From the NCBI GenBank assembly GCA_907163345.1, contig CAJQUN010000413.1, positions 124,001 through 188,000 on the forward strand: 64,000 bases of DNA. Reading direction: 5' to 3'. Position numbers and translations under genes: made by a program. Within the stretch, counting starts at the first letter, position 1. Every line of letters begins with the position of its first letter. Shown here one piece after another: positions 10,550 through 23,841 of the stretch. The notes beneath the pieces are model-generated. The model was not told the origin of the DNA and made no database searches. It saw nothing but the letters and a program-made list of their open reading frames with translations. The DNA is from Haberlea rhodopensis. Lineage: Eukaryota; Streptophyta; Magnoliopsida; Lamiales; Gesneriaceae.

Positions 10550-13168
10550 TGGAATGCCCGAAAATTATTAATTATTTAATTACTTTATTTAACTGAGGTA
10601 GCTTGGGAGTTAGTGGTGGAACCAAATTCTTGGGATTTATGTTTTGGTCCGGAGAGGAATAAATACTTCCCTGGGAACTTGTGTTACAATTTAAATTTAA
10701 GAGGGGTTTTCTTGAAGTAATGAATATGGATTTAATTTGAATTAAATATTTGAGCTGGAGATGTAAATGTTTAAATTATTGAGCATCGTATGCTGGGACT
10801 GGAATTTAAATAAATATTTTCGGGGTGAATCCTGTGCAAGTTAAATTCATGGTAATTTACAAAAAATGGTGATGCTATTAATTGAGAATGAGAATAACTG
10901 TTTGCTTAAATTAGAAGATGGTCTTGATTTAAATTAAGTGTGGGGGGTTTTATATTTGATTGGGAAAAGAAAACACACACACTCCCCCATTAACACACTA
11001 AAATAATCGATCCTATACCAAACCTTTCTCCCCCCTTCCTATTTTTCATCGCCTCGTTCGCTCCTCTCCATGCTGTAGGGTCGATTTCACCTTGGGCAAG
11101 CATTAATTTTGTTCAGGTTGGTATGGTTTGATGCTTCTTGATTCGTTAGTTAATTTCTCCTCTTGCATTTCGTTTTGTGCTCGGTTATTTTGTGCGATTT
11201 TCGTTCAGCTTTTGGATTGGAAATATCTGCTGTAAATGGTTCGAAAATGTGATGTTTTGGCTCGACTTTAACCAAATGTTGTTATGGGTGGAAAAATCGA
11301 TGTGTTGGGTTGAAAAATCGTCTGAAAATGGGTCGAATATCTGCTGTGTGCGATTGTGTGCGTGTGCGTGCATTTCTGTATGTGCTTGAGCGTGTTTCAG
11401 TGTATATGCTGGTAGGGAAGTTTATGTGCTTTAATGGATCAAAATTTGAGTGATGAGGTGGTCTAATTGTGGGATTGCATGGCCGAACGTTAGGGGCTGT
11501 AATGGCTGAACAATTAAAGCTATATTGGAACTTGAAAATCATGCTTATAAGGTGTTTGATATAATGCTTGAATGGAGTTCAAGTGTTGGCCAAAAGCTAT
11601 AAAAATGTTTAGTTAGAAAGTCTACTTTATGGCTCATATCATGATGGAGTTTTGGAGAGTATTGGGCTATGGTTTGAGATGTTAATAACTTAGAGCATGT
11701 GTCGTCGTGTAAATAGTGAATTAGATACATGTTAATGAGTGTTATAAACATGTATTAAAGTGTATATTAATGAATATAATTGCATGTGTGCAATATCATG
11801 AATTGGAGACTTTATTGAGTATTTGAATGGCAAATGTATAAACAAACTGTGTAGTTGATGTGACTAATATAGATTATCTTGATTATGTGACAATGTCCAT
11901 TTTATTGAGCTATCGATTCACGGTATTAGATTGGGAGTTGTAAATACCTATTGATAACAATTGTATTATTAATGCGCTAATATTGAATTAATATTCAATA
12001 TAGATACTCCATGAACTTCTGGAAGTCGAGGGTAGCTTGTTCATGTTGTCGACTATAAGGTACGTGGTGACGTACGAGCAGGTATAATATGAATTATTTC
12101 ATATTCCAGTATTCATATATTGTTGAATTGTGATGACCGAATATAAGGAAACGAATATGTGAATTGAGTTTGATATGTGTGGTATGGTGGACACGCAAAT
12201 GTACGTGATCCGGATATGGAGTTGGGTATGGATGCATTTGGCATGACCAGTATGAAAAATTGTTGAGCGAGATGGATTGATAGACAGAATTGCATTGATA
12301 TGAAATTATTTATGTTTAAGCATAAATAATAGAATCTTGTTGTATTGAAAAAATCGTGTGGTTGATTATCATATTTTCAGTGACGTTATAAACTTTATGT
12401 ATGAAAGCGTGTAAGTTTGAAGCAGGGACATTGCGTGGAAGCTATACAGATTCAAAACGTTACAGGGAGTATATTTATAGATTTTCAATACTCTTGAATT
12501 GGATATTATGATCTTATCATGATCTTGTGCATTGTTATGATATGGGTAGTGTGATGTTGGTATGCTCACCTTGTGTGGGGGCTGTTTCTGTTGAAACAGG
12601 TATTACAGTTACAAAGTTATTTTGGCGTAGCAAGCTCGAGCTTGGTTGGACAATATTGCTTCCTGAAGCGTAGAATGAGGTTGGGTAAATGGTATACATT
12701 ATTTATGCAACTAGATGGGTATTCATTTATTTATTGCTCATATGTGAGCATCTGGATGCATGTATATGGACTGTATAAGGGTGTTGAAGCCCACTTTTGA
12801 TGTCTTCTTAGTATGGTGTTTTCCCTGGCTGTGAACTTACTTAGGGTTTTGGTTTCTTTTAAGTATTGTGTTTTTCCCTGGCTGTGAGTTATTTTGTGAT
12901 GTGTTTCATTTTCGTATAGCTCAATTTATGGGGAGACTCTGCCCAAATTTTTATAAAAACACACAATGTAAAATGGTGCAATGGTGATGATAATGGGTGA
13001 ACCTTGAGTCTTGTTGCTCATAAAAGTGATCATTCCATGCTGAGTATTATTTATGTCATGGAGAATATGTGAAGCATGTAATGATTCTTTTTTAGAATGA
13101 ATTTTTTTTATATACTCATACGACGTCATAAATGCACTAATGACGAGTTAAGGGGTTGGGGCCTTACA
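10550..13168 (+). repeat. Element B 5' LTR
   Basis: 2,619 bp starting TGGAATGCCCG and ending CCTTACA. It contains a donor-like module AAGGTACGTGGTGACGTACG (12058-12077), a TGCTCACC/GGGGGCTG block ending in ACAGG (12563-12600), and a doubled CCCTGGCTGTGA segment (about 12813-12893). The open frames here are not related to known proteins. Confidence 0.93.
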
Positions 13169-16112
13169 TTAGTGGTATCTTTAAAATGCCTTTCAAATGT
13201 TTAATCGGTTATATAGCGGGTTATGTTGAGTGTCTTCCGCTTGATTTTGTAATCGAACTCGATATAATCTCTCGGTGCATTATTTCAAGAACACGAGCTA
13301 TTGAAGCTCAAGTTGGTTGAACTCGGGTGTGGAATGGCAACCCACCCCCGAAATCGATCCTGACATAGCACATGATTTATTCATGATTGCGGTTTTGTGT
13401 CAGTGTGACAAGATATTTATATGCTTATGTGCATAGTTTGATATAAAATGATGGAAATTGTTATTATTGCTAACCAATGTGGTTAGAGGGACGTTGGCAT
13501 ACGATGAATGTGATAGTGAGAATAACCAGTGATGCCAATGAACGTACGCACTTGATGTAGTATTTTTGTGGAGTACAAGAGACCGGTAACATAAGTGATA
13601 CTATATCTTACTGATTTGAGTTGGTGATTTTGATATTGTGTCGTTGGGTGATATTTGAGATTTATAATCTTTGTCGCTAACATATTCAAGCGTTGGAAAT
13701 ATTGCGAATGCCGCTGATATGTAGAGGCGATGAATATTTTGGACGGTCATGTTATTGATGATGAGTATATAATTGTGTATTGATATGAAATTATATTTTG
13801 TGAGATATTTATGTTGAGAACATGGACAGCTTAAAGGATCAAGTGTGAATCCACTGTGTGCAGTAAGTGTTATTACATCTTATTGTTTTAAGAATGTAAT
13901 TTTATTCATCGTGATTATGGATATTATATGGATGCCCGTATTGACGATGAGATTATGCATGCCAGTAGTGGCGATGATATTGTGCATGCCCGTCGTGGCG
14001 ATGAGATTATGTATGCTAGTGTTAGCGATGTATATTGATGATGTGTTGATTTCAGATAGCAGTGGAGATTGTGTTATTGTTGTTCCTTGGATACATGAGA
14101 TGTAAAGGCCCAAGAGGATATTGGAATGTTCCACGGGAACGAGGAATTGAGGTAAACCATTTCGTTTGGTTTAACATGTTTGATTTATGTGGATTGTGAA
14201 TTATCTTGATTGATTGATATGGTCTATGAGAACCAATTTAAAGATGAAGAAGAATTGAGGAAGAGATTGAAATGATATTGGTTTATGAAAACATGATTGT
14301 TCTGTATATTGTGAGATTAATGATCCGTTAATCATGTTATGTTGAGTTAAATGTAACAATGTTGGAATGAGATTAATGAACAGGTTATGAGATGATATGG
14401 AACGTCACGGGATGACGTGAGATCGCTACGAATGTCCTGTGTGGACGTGTGATCATTTTGATATTGTGTTAGAAACTGGAAGGCATATAAATAATGATAT
14501 ATGCGATGAGACTGAGGTATGAGAAATCATGAATACATACTACATCATGATATGTTATTCATTTATGAAATGGTATTTTGTTGAATTTTTAATCACACAG
14601 AGAAGTGATAGTCTGTTGTAGCATGATGTGTACAGGTTGCGTGAAACTTTTGACGCAGGGATATTAATGTTTGATGACGGAAATATTACGAATATCAATA
14701 ATGCGTAAATGACAAGGTACGTGGTTATGTTATGAGTATTTGAGAAATACTAATGAGTGTAGTTTTAGTACTTGTTCCATAACAGATGATGGTTGGGTGA
14801 TGTAATGTGGAAAGATTGATACTTAGGAGCATGTGGGTACCGTGATGAGTATGATGCTATGATGCTACTGTACATTGTAGATGATTTGATCTACAAAGTT
14901 ATGACACGGATTATTCGATATTGATGTTGATGCCTTGTTTTAGATGGCATATAATCATGACATAATAATATTAATGTTAGACCATTCATTGTGATTTGAT
15001 ATTGATGAATGTGGTTATTGGTACGTATAATATTGATGGGCATATGTGAGAATTACTAATGGGCTTTCTAGTAATTACTTTGCACCAGATAATATCCAGA
15101 AGATGATTATGAGAGGTTGATGTTAGGGGCTCAAGAGTACCGTTGTTTCATACAGACAATGGTGGTATACGATATGACGATGTTGGTATAGATTGCATAC
15201 TTTTGCAATCACATAGGTATGACGATATTTTACGATAAAAGCGTTGATATATCACTATACTTTTTGACATACACATGATGTGCATATCGTGCATAATTGG
15301 TAATCATATGATGTGTACTACGATGAAAGTATTATGAAAGATTAAGATTTTGTGCAAGGAAACTGTACCGATGTGAGTACACAGGTACTGAAGTAAGACA
15401 AATAAGCTTGATAATTAAACACTGTAAGTGTTGACTTTTACGAGTTAATGGCAATTCTCTTGATGAGTTATTCATAGGAAGAAGCTTCTAAATATAAATA
15501 AAGTTGAACAGGGCTAGCATGGTGTTATTGCGATATTAAATGTCATATTATTGAATAAATGTAAACGATTACTGAGACTGGTTAACAGAATACATGTAAC
15601 ACTATGGATTGAAGGGAATGACTTGATCAAAAAAAAATATATGCTATGAAAAAAAAAATTAAGGGATGAGATAAGCGAGTGAACGTGAAAAAGGGGATTG
15701 ACTATTCTAGTTCATGAGATCTATTGTTGCTTAGATGTTACAGAAGAACATAATCAAACATTTTCAATACTTTAGGAAGAGCTAGTAGCGAGAGAGAATG
15801 CATGGAATATTCAATCCATGGCAAATATGATGATGATGATTGATCTTGTATAATCTACATGACAGTAGTATTAATATATGTTGGCTCATTGGATGGTAAT
15901 GTTAAAGGGTGATAAAGTGCTGTGATTTGCAGTCTTGCGATAGTCGGCGTAATGGAGCACGTGTGAGCCGTGATGATTCGGATGACTGTCCTCCTACAGA
16001 TGGTCAAGTCATTATTTTGAGCTGTATAACGGTAAGTAAAATTTTACAGTTTGCTTTTATGGTAAGCATGCATTTAAATTTCGAGATCGAAATCTTTTTA
16101 GTTGGAGAGAAA
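13169..16112 (+). other. Element B internal region, no coding capacity
   Basis: AT-rich and without any retroelement protein motif. It has irregular short repeats: ATGCCCGT-n-GGCGATGAGATTATG occurs four times between about 13930 and 14035. Words such as GATATTGATG and GTATGACGATG recur up to about 15300. These make short ORFs with repeated Met-Pro-Val words (13845-14105) that should not be read as genes. A purine-rich GTTGGAGAGAAA (16101-16112) is the likely polypurine tract. Confidence 0.75.
13173..13179 (+). other. Element B truncated primer site
   Basis: TGGTATC matches only the first seven bases of the initiator-Met primer site; the next bases are TTTAA. In A the match is complete. Confidence 0.6.
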
Positions 16113-18733
16113 TGTAATGCCCGAAAATATTAATTATTTAATTACTTGATTTAATTGAGGTAGATTGGGAGTTAGTGGTGGAACAAAATTCTCGGGATTT
16201 ATGTTTTGGTCTGGAGAGGAATAAATACTTCCCTGGGAACTTGTGTTATAATTTAAATTTAAGAGGGGTTTTCTTGAAGTAATGAATATGGATTTAATTT
16301 GAAAATAAAAATTTGAGATGGAGATGTAAATGTTTAAATTATTGAGCATCATATGCTGGGACTGGAATTTGAATAAATATTTTCGGGGTGAATCCTGTGC
16401 AAGTTAAATTCATGGTAAGTTGCAAAAAATGGTGATGCTATTAATTGAGAATGAGAATAATTGTTTGATTAAATTAAAAGATGGTATTGATTTAAATTAA
16501 GTGTGGGGGGTTTTATATTAGATTGGGAAAAGAAAACACATACACTCCCCCATTAACACACTAAAATAATCGATCATATACCAAAACCTTTCTCCCCCCT
16601 TCATACTTTTCATCGCCTCGTTCGCTCCTCTCCATGCTATAGGGTCGATTTCACCTTGGGCAAGCATTAATTTTGTTCACGTTGGTATGGTTTGATGCTT
16701 CTTGATTCGTTAGTTAATTTCTCCTCTTGCATTTCGTTTTGTGCTCGGTTATTTTGTGCGATTTTTCATTCAGCTTTTGGATTGGAAATATCTGCTGTAA
16801 ATGGTTCGAAAATTTGATGTTTTGGCTCGACTTTAACCAAATGTTGTTATGGGTCAAAAAATCGATGTGTTGGGTCGAAAAATCGTCTGAAAATGGGTCG
16901 AATATCCGCTGTGTGCGATTGTGTGCGTGTGCGTGCGTTACTGTGTGTGCTTGAGTGTGTTTCAGTGTATATGCTAGTAGGAAAGTTTATGTGCTTTAAT
17001 GGATCAAAATTTGACTGATGAGGTGGTCTAATTGTGGGATTGCATGGCCGAACGTTAGGGGCTGTAATGGCTGAACAATTAAGGCTATATTGGAACTTGA
17101 AAATCATGCTTATAAGGTGTTTGATATAATGCTTGAGTGGAGTTCAATTGTTGGCCAAAAGCTATAAAAATGTTTAGTTAGAAAGTCTACTTTATGGCTC
17201 ATATCATGATGGAGTTTGGGAGAGTATTGGGCTATGGTTTGAGATGCTAATAAGCATGTGTCGTCGTGTAAATAGTGAATTAGATACATGTTAATGAGTG
17301 TTATAAACATGTATTAAAGTGTATATTAATGAATATAATTGCATGTGTGCAATAGCATGAATTGGAGACTTTATTGAGTATTTGAATGGCAAATGTATAA
17401 ACTAACTGTGTAGTTGATTTGACTAATATAGATTATCTTGATTATGTGACAATGTCCATTTTATTGAGCTATCGATTCACGGTAATTAGATTGGGAGTTG
17501 GAAATACCTATTGATAACAATTGTATTATTAATGCGCTAATATTGAATTAATATTCAATATAGATACTCCATGAACTTCTGGAAGTCGAGGGTAGCTTGT
17601 TCATGTTGTCGACTATAAGGTACGTGGTGACGTACGAGCAGGTATAATATGAATTATTTCATATTCCAGTATTCATATATTGTTGAATTGTGATGACCGA
17701 ATATAAGGAAACGAATATGTGAATTGAGTTTCATATGTGTGGTATGGTGGACACGCAAATGTACGTGATCCGGATATGGAGTTGGGTATGTATGCCTTTG
17801 GCATGACCAGTATGAAAAAGTGTTGAGTGAGATGGATTGATAGACAAAATTGCATTGATATGTAATTATTTATGATTGATCATAAATAATAGAATCTTGT
17901 TGTATTAAATTCATCATGTGGTTGATTATCATATTTTTCAGTGACGATACTAAACTTGATGTATGAAAACGTGTAAGTTTGAAACAGGAACAATGCGTAG
18001 AAGCGATACAGATTCAGAACTTTACATGGAGTATATTTTATAGATTTTCAATACTCTTGAATTGTGATATTATGATCTTATCATGATCTTAATGCATTGT
18101 TATGATATGGGTAGTGTGATGTTGGTATGCTCACCCTGTGTGGGGGCTGTTTCTGTTGAAACAGGTATTAAAGTTACAAAGTTATTTTGGCGTAGCAAGC
18201 TCGAGCTTGGTTGGACAATATTGCTTCCTGAAGCGTAGAATGAGATTGGGTAAATGGTATACATTATTTATGCAACTAGATGGGTATTCATTTATTTATT
18301 GCTCATATGTGAGCATCTGGATGCATGTATATGGACTGTATAAGGGTGTTGAAGCCCACTTTTGATGTCTTCTTAGTATGGTGTTTTCCCTGGCTGTGAA
18401 TTTACTTAGGGTTTTGGTTTCTTTTAAGTATTGTGTTTTTCCCTGGCTGGGAGTTATTTTGTGATGTGTTTCATTTTCGTATAGCTCAATTTATGGGGAG
18501 ACTTTTGCCCAAATTTTTATAAAAACCCACAATGTAAAAGTGGTGCAATGGTGATGATAATGGGTGAACCTTGAGTCTTGTTGCTCGTAGAAGTGATCAT
18601 TCCATACTGAGTATTATTTATGTCATGGAGAATATGTGAAGCATGTAATGATTCTTTTAAAGAATGAATTTTTTTTATACTCATACGACGTCATAAATAC
18701 ACTAATGACGAGTTAAGGGGTTGGGGCCTTACA
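16113..18733 (+). repeat. Element B 3' LTR
   Basis: 2,621 bp starting TGTAATGCCCG. It is collinear with the 5' LTR with scattered substitutions and small indels. The donor-like module lies near 17618-17637 and the TGCTCACC/GGGGGCTG block at 18127-18164. Confidence 0.93.
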
Positions 18734-18738
18734 GGCGC

Positions 18739-18790
18739 GCCCCTACCCCACGCTCGGCCGCACCCCCCACCCTGCTCGGTCACCCCACCC
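18739..18790. repeat. GC-rich tract, right part
   Basis: Last part of the tract interrupted by A and B. It runs into T-rich sequence at 18790. Confidence 0.6.
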
Positions 18791-19289
18791 CTTTTTTATT
18801 TATTTTTTTGAAAAAAGGTAAATTTGAGATCCCAATTATCGAAGAAACAACATTTCGATGCGAAAATTAACTTTGACCTCACTTTATACCAAGTCCTCAT
18901 AGCTTATTTTAAGATGTTTGAACGCTGAGATCGATATGATGTGCTATGTTACCCAATTTGGTTATTTAATCAAATTTTGGGAAGATTATAATTTGCATTT
19001 TTGTAATTGTACCTGTTTTATGTTTTGTATCTATAAAATTCCATAAGAGTCATTAAAAATATATTGAAATTCGGGTATCTATATACTTTTATATAATTTT
19101 AAAAGTTATGTTTGAATATCATCTCACTTTTTAAAACTCTATGAAAGTCTATTTTGAATATCAATATACTTCTATAAAATATATAAAATTTAGATTAAAT
19201 ATTAATAGACTTCTATAGAATATATTCAATCTAGATTAAATACATTTTAGATTTTTAAACTCTATAAAATTCTTAAAATCCATAAAAGT
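18791..19289. other. AT-rich, no gene seen
   Basis: Repeated short words of the type CTATAAAA and AGTCTAT between 19030 and 19290. This may be the 5' part of the degenerate LTR that follows, but no boundary can be placed. Confidence 0.4.
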
Positions 19290-20146
19290 CTTGACACAAC
19301 ACCCAAAACGTAATATCCGGACAATAAATGCGAAAACGAAAATAATAAAGATCACTAGTATACCATCATGTCCACATCGTTGGAGCCCGCCACCCTTGGT
19401 CTCCTCTGATTACCATGATTTGTTGAGACGAGGGATCGGTGGCACCTTGCTGATATCATCATGTGTATGTCCCTGACTATGTTGAGACTTGAGATGTGAT
19501 GACGCTTTGACGACGCATCACTGATGATCCCTTATGCTTGGCAGGCTCGAGCTACTATGATTTGATAGCGATTTGATTGATTCTGATATACCCAGTGGAT
19601 GGGTGATTGACCTGATACCGATACGACATGCATTGCATTGTATTGCATTGCATTACATTACATCATTTATCACATTTTATAGATACACGTTGTATATTTC
19701 ATGATCGTTCGATATTGGGATTTTGCTCACCCCCAAGGGGGCTGTTGTTGTCTTTGTGTGTGGACAATGACAGGTGGTACAGGTGACCAGGACGCCAGAG
19801 AGGGCACATCCGGTGGAAGTCACACTTGAGGTTTTGCTCTTGTTTATCCCAGTAGTCTTTGTACCAGGGATGTATCCCTGTAGTGTGACGAGTCTATGTA
19901 TATTTAATTTATTTTAGCCTAGTTTGATTTATGTATGCTGGTTTATGTTGATGGATATGAACTGGTGGTATTTTATATATTTACAGTATATGTTGATTTG
20001 TGTTGGTGGTATGTTCCTCGTGCGATAAGGTAATGCCGAAATTTTTAGGGCCACATTTTAGTACATGTTAAACTAATCTTCCGCTGTTTACGCTATAATT
20101 ATCATTGTGTGATCATTAATCACATGATTAGGATTGTGCCCTCACA
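19290..20146 (+). repeat. Degenerate LTR G1 with downstream PBS remnant
   Basis: Collinear with 60640-61489 over several blocks: GGTGGCACCTTG, TAGATACA-GTTGTATATT, GCTCACCCCCAAGG, AGTGTGACGAG, AATTTTTAGGGCCACAT. It ends ACCCTCACA-like (GCCCTCACA). Bases 20150-20161 (TTGCTATTAGAG) match the initiator-Met primer site at 10 of 12 positions, so this was a 5' LTR. No internal proteins follow. The left boundary is uncertain. Confidence 0.65.
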
Positions 20147-20161
20147 ATATTGCTATTAGAG

Positions 20162-20599
20162 AATCAGTCTCTAGCCATAAGGGGAATAATTGTAAATCTA
20201 TCAAATATTTTAACATTTTATATTATTATATTTTTTCATTAAGTCATTATATTATTGTGTACTATGAATCTAGTTACAGTTTAATAGATTTTCATGTCAA
20301 TCTGAAATGGCGAGAAACTATGAAAATTCATTTCATCCCAAAATTTGGAGAATTAAGAATGTTTAACAGTAAGTCGTGACCTTGTAAAACCTAAGTCGAG
20401 ACTTACACATTAAAATCGTGATGTATTATTAACAAAACCGTGCAATTTGACATTTAAGTTCGTGTTTTTCTACAAATAAAACTCCGATTATTAAAACTTA
20501 GTGTTTTTTAAAGTGTCGCATGTACACCCAATATGCTTATATTTATCGGAGCCCCAATACGCGGAAATGATAAGACTATTATGAACTTAGTATCATGAT
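20162..20599. other. AT-rich remnant, no gene seen
   Basis: Lies between the primer-site remnant and the hAT element and shows no protein similarity. It is probably eroded internal sequence of the element whose LTR ends at 20146. Confidence 0.4.
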
Positions 20600-21063
20600 G
20601 CTTATTGGGCCGTACTAACTGAAATCTGTCCGGAATCGGAAACGTTTAGTCTGGTTTCAAACTGAAACCCGATCCTGGTTTCACCCAGACCGAAGTGGTT
20701 CCGTTGGATCGGAACCGCCAATCCGACGGTTCCGATTCCAACGGATCCAGTTACTAAAAAAAATTTAAAAAGGGGCCAACGACTATATAGCTGTTGGCCA
20801 CCCACATCTGTTGGAACAACCGATTTTTTTTTAAAAAATTAATAATAAAAAAATTATACTTATATTTTTTCTATAAATACCCTCATTTTTCCTCTCTAAT
20901 TTTTCATCTAATTCAAACTCTCTTAATCATACACTCCTACTCTTTCATTCAATATCTCATTTTCCCATATAATTTCAATATTCTATACAATTTTATTCCA
21001 TACCTTTATATTCTTGCAATTTTATTATCAATTTGTTGATCTACATATATTTTCAATAATACG

Positions 21064-23140
21064 ATGGCATCCTCTTCTACTGGTCGTGGTAGTCGTGGTG
21101 GTCTCTCAAATCCACCCATATTCCAAGAAAATATGACATTTTGCCGAGTTCGACAATCCTTACGATGTTGAAGAAGCAGAACACGTTGTAGAACCTACTG
21201 CACCCCAAAATCTGGAGTCCGAGGGGTCATCCGCAACTACCGCCGCTTCGAGTCACCCGAGTAACAGTCTCGAACAAAGCAAGGTTTGTATCATTTTGAT
21301 GTCGAGACAAAATCGGGTATGAACGAATCTGTTGTTATTTGTAAAAAATGTAAAACCACGTAAAATTATTGATGATCTTACACAACCATTAGGCAGAGAA
21401 CCAACCCAACTTCAAATTAATCATCAATCTGTCACTAATTTTATATTAGCACCGGAAAAAAACAACAGATTATTCGTTCGTTTTGTTGTTAGATGTGAAC
21501 TTCCCTTTTTGTTTTCTGAAAAAGATGTCTTTATTGAATTTTCTTATGGTATCCAACCATGTTTTAGACATATTTCTAAGCACACTTTGAAAAGAAATAT
21601 TGTGGATGTGTTCTTGTTTACCGTAAAACTTTAGTTGATCGTATTTCTTCTATAAACTGCAAATTAAGTTTAACTACTGATATTTGGATGAATATCGTAC
21701 TACTTTCTTTTCTTGTTATTACTTGTCATTGGATTGCTGATAATTAGTGTTTGCAAAAAAGAATATTGTCGCTTAATGAATTAAAATCTGCAGATACTTG
21801 TTCCCAAATTGCTAGATTTATTGTTAATGTGTGCAGATTTTATGGAATTGCAGATAAAATTTGTTCGATTACACTTGACAATGCATCAAATAATACGACG
21901 ACAATGCGTGAACTTAAAATACATTTACGACCAATGCTTATTGGTGTTTTTTTCCATGTTAGATGTGCATGTCATATAATTAATTTAGCTGTAAAAGTTG
22001 GTTATGAAGATGCTGAATATAGTAGCGTAGATAAACTTAAAAAATGTTGTCATTGGATACGATAATCACGCATTAAGCGTGATTGGAAACATACGTGTGC
22101 AAGTCAGAATATTCAGTTTACTCTTTTTTCACCGCCCATTGCAACTTGATGGAATTCTTTGCCTAAAATGTTAGAATCAATGTTACCTTATCAAGATGCT
22201 TTAACTTCTTTTTATAACTCTTATCAAATGCCTGAAAGTGATGAAAGTTATTTATTGTCTGATAATGATTGGTATTTTGTTAATAATTTAACTGCTTTGT
22301 TATCTACTTTTAAAGAAGCAATAGATCGGTTCTCATGTGTTTATTATCCTACTACTCATTATTTTCTTCCACTTGTATTTAACATGTTTTGTAAATTTAT
22401 TGAATTTAGAGATGATATTGAATTGTCGTCGTTCGTTTATCGTATGGAGGAGAAGTTTAAAAAATATTGGGAACAAATTCCACACGTGCACTGTATATCT
22501 ACACTGTTAGACCCAAGTCAGATGTAGGATCTTTCGATACTTTCTTTGAATATTGCACTACATTTTTGGATAAGGATCTCGACGATCAAAAGACGTCAAT
22601 CATGCATTCTCTTCAAAATATGTTTGGATTGTACCATAGTGAACAGGGACAGAGCTCATCGTCACGTGTAAGAGGAGGAGAAGAAGAAGACGCTACTTAG
22701 TCATGAAGCGGAGGGATTAATCTGTTGAAGAGCCTTGGAAGAAAGAAGCAGAGAGGAAGCGGAGTGTCATCTACCTCTTCAAATGAGTTGCAGTTATTCC
22801 TGGGTCAAATGTTCATTACAGATGAAAATTTTGACGTACTAGAATAGTGGAAAGCAAACACAAGTCAATATCCAGTTTTAGCCAAAACGGCTAGAGATAT
22901 ATTTGCAGTCCAAACATCCAGTGTCACATCGGAGTCGGCATTATCAACTTGTGGTCGACTCATTGGAGACTTTAGAGTTTTTCTAAACCAGAATCATTGT
23001 GCATGCTTACGATGCTAAAAGATTGGTTCGATGCTGAGAGAAGAAATAAGAGACAAGGAGGAGTCGACGAGTTCGGCAATGAAAGTTCCGAAGAAGAAGA
23101 AGAATTGGCCAAGACTATACTAATCAATTATGATGAATAA
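21064..23140 (+). pseudogene. hAT transposase (RICESLEEPER-like)
   Basis: Pieces occur in order in several frames. First is a start with a BED-finger-like FDVETKSGMNESVVICKKCK (about 21278-21350). Next is the region at 21332-21634, then LTTDIWMN (about 21673) with the following catalytic core: SITLDNASNN (21868-21897) and RCACHIINL, a conserved hAT block. A long helical region spans 22159-22527. Last is the C-terminal dimerisation block (TSESALSTCGRLIGDFR, then DWFDAERRN, about 22926-23045). Stops and frameshifts fall at 21634, 22065 and 22527 and within the C-terminus. It is a fossil transposase, not a host gene. Confidence 0.85.
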
Positions 23141-23248
23141 TGTATTTTTTTTATAAATTTTAAATGCTGAAGTTTTTACGTTGTTTTCCATATTCAATAA
23201 ACTATGTATTTTTCCTTTACGGTTTGGGTCGAACGCAGAATCTGAAAA

Positions 23249-23251
<3 letters not shown>

Positions 23252-23282
<31 letters not shown>
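23252..23282. repeat. AT microsatellite
   Basis: About 15 AT repeats inside the 3' end of the hAT. Confidence 0.9.
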
Positions 23283-23284
<2 letters not shown>

Positions 23285-23841
23285 CCTGGTGATCGATCGC
23301 CAAAGGCCGTAACTTAAAAAAAAATGTGCATTGCCGATCGATTGCCTAACCGGTTCCGGTTGGAACCGGTTTAATCTGGACTTAGTCCGGACTATTGGAT
23401 CCGGAGTTCCGAATCGGACTGGTTCCGGACAAATGAGGTTCCCACCATGTGAAGTTTGTAATGACGCTGCGGTTAAGGTTTCTGTGTCATGCTGAACTTT
23501 TTATTTAATACTTGTATTCGTGCTGCTCTTTGACAAAGCTTTGAACTGTAAAGACCAAAACATTGACTCCTCATGTTAAACTTCTGGAACAGTAGCAGAT
23601 TCATTTTCTGTAGTTTCCTTGATCAAACCAGATGTTGCCTATTACACTGTTCGCTAGAGGTCTTAACTTGGTATTTGAACCCACTTTTTATTAGTTGTTT
23701 ATTATTTATTACATAGTTATTCCCATGATTTATATTCCCATTAGCCTGTGCGTGGTTCTCATAAACTTCTCAAATTCATTCTTTCGATAAGATACATGAT
23801 GCTATCTTAGAAAACCATTTGTGTCCTGTCATTTTGAGCAG

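Larger units (their letters stand above)
10550..18733 (+). mobile_element. Element B: non-coding LTR retrotransposon (LARD-like)
   Basis: 8,184 bp with two 2.62-kb LTRs, a perfect 5-bp target duplication GGCGC (10545-10549 and 18734-18738) and a 2.9-kb internal region. No gag, protease, RT or integrase motif can be found in any frame. This fits a large retrotransposon derivative mobilised by proteins of another element. Both LTRs end in CCTTACA, as in element A, and the first bases after the 5' LTR (TTAGTGGTATC) are also shared with A. Confidence 0.9.
20600..23455 (+). mobile_element. Decayed autonomous hAT transposon
   Basis: The outer 60 or so bases at both ends share TCTGTCCGGAA / TTTGTCCGGAA in opposite orientation, within GC-rich subterminal sequence made of TCCGG and GGTTCCG words. 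Between them lies a broken hAT transposase. Exact ends and an 8-bp duplication could not be fixed. The 3' part includes an AT microsatellite (about 23252-23282) and two GATCGAT words close to the right end (23290 and 23335). Confidence 0.75.

Noticed and set aside
13845..14105. 86-codon frame with repeated Met-Pro-Val words
   Set aside because: By-product of short internal repeats in non-coding element B.
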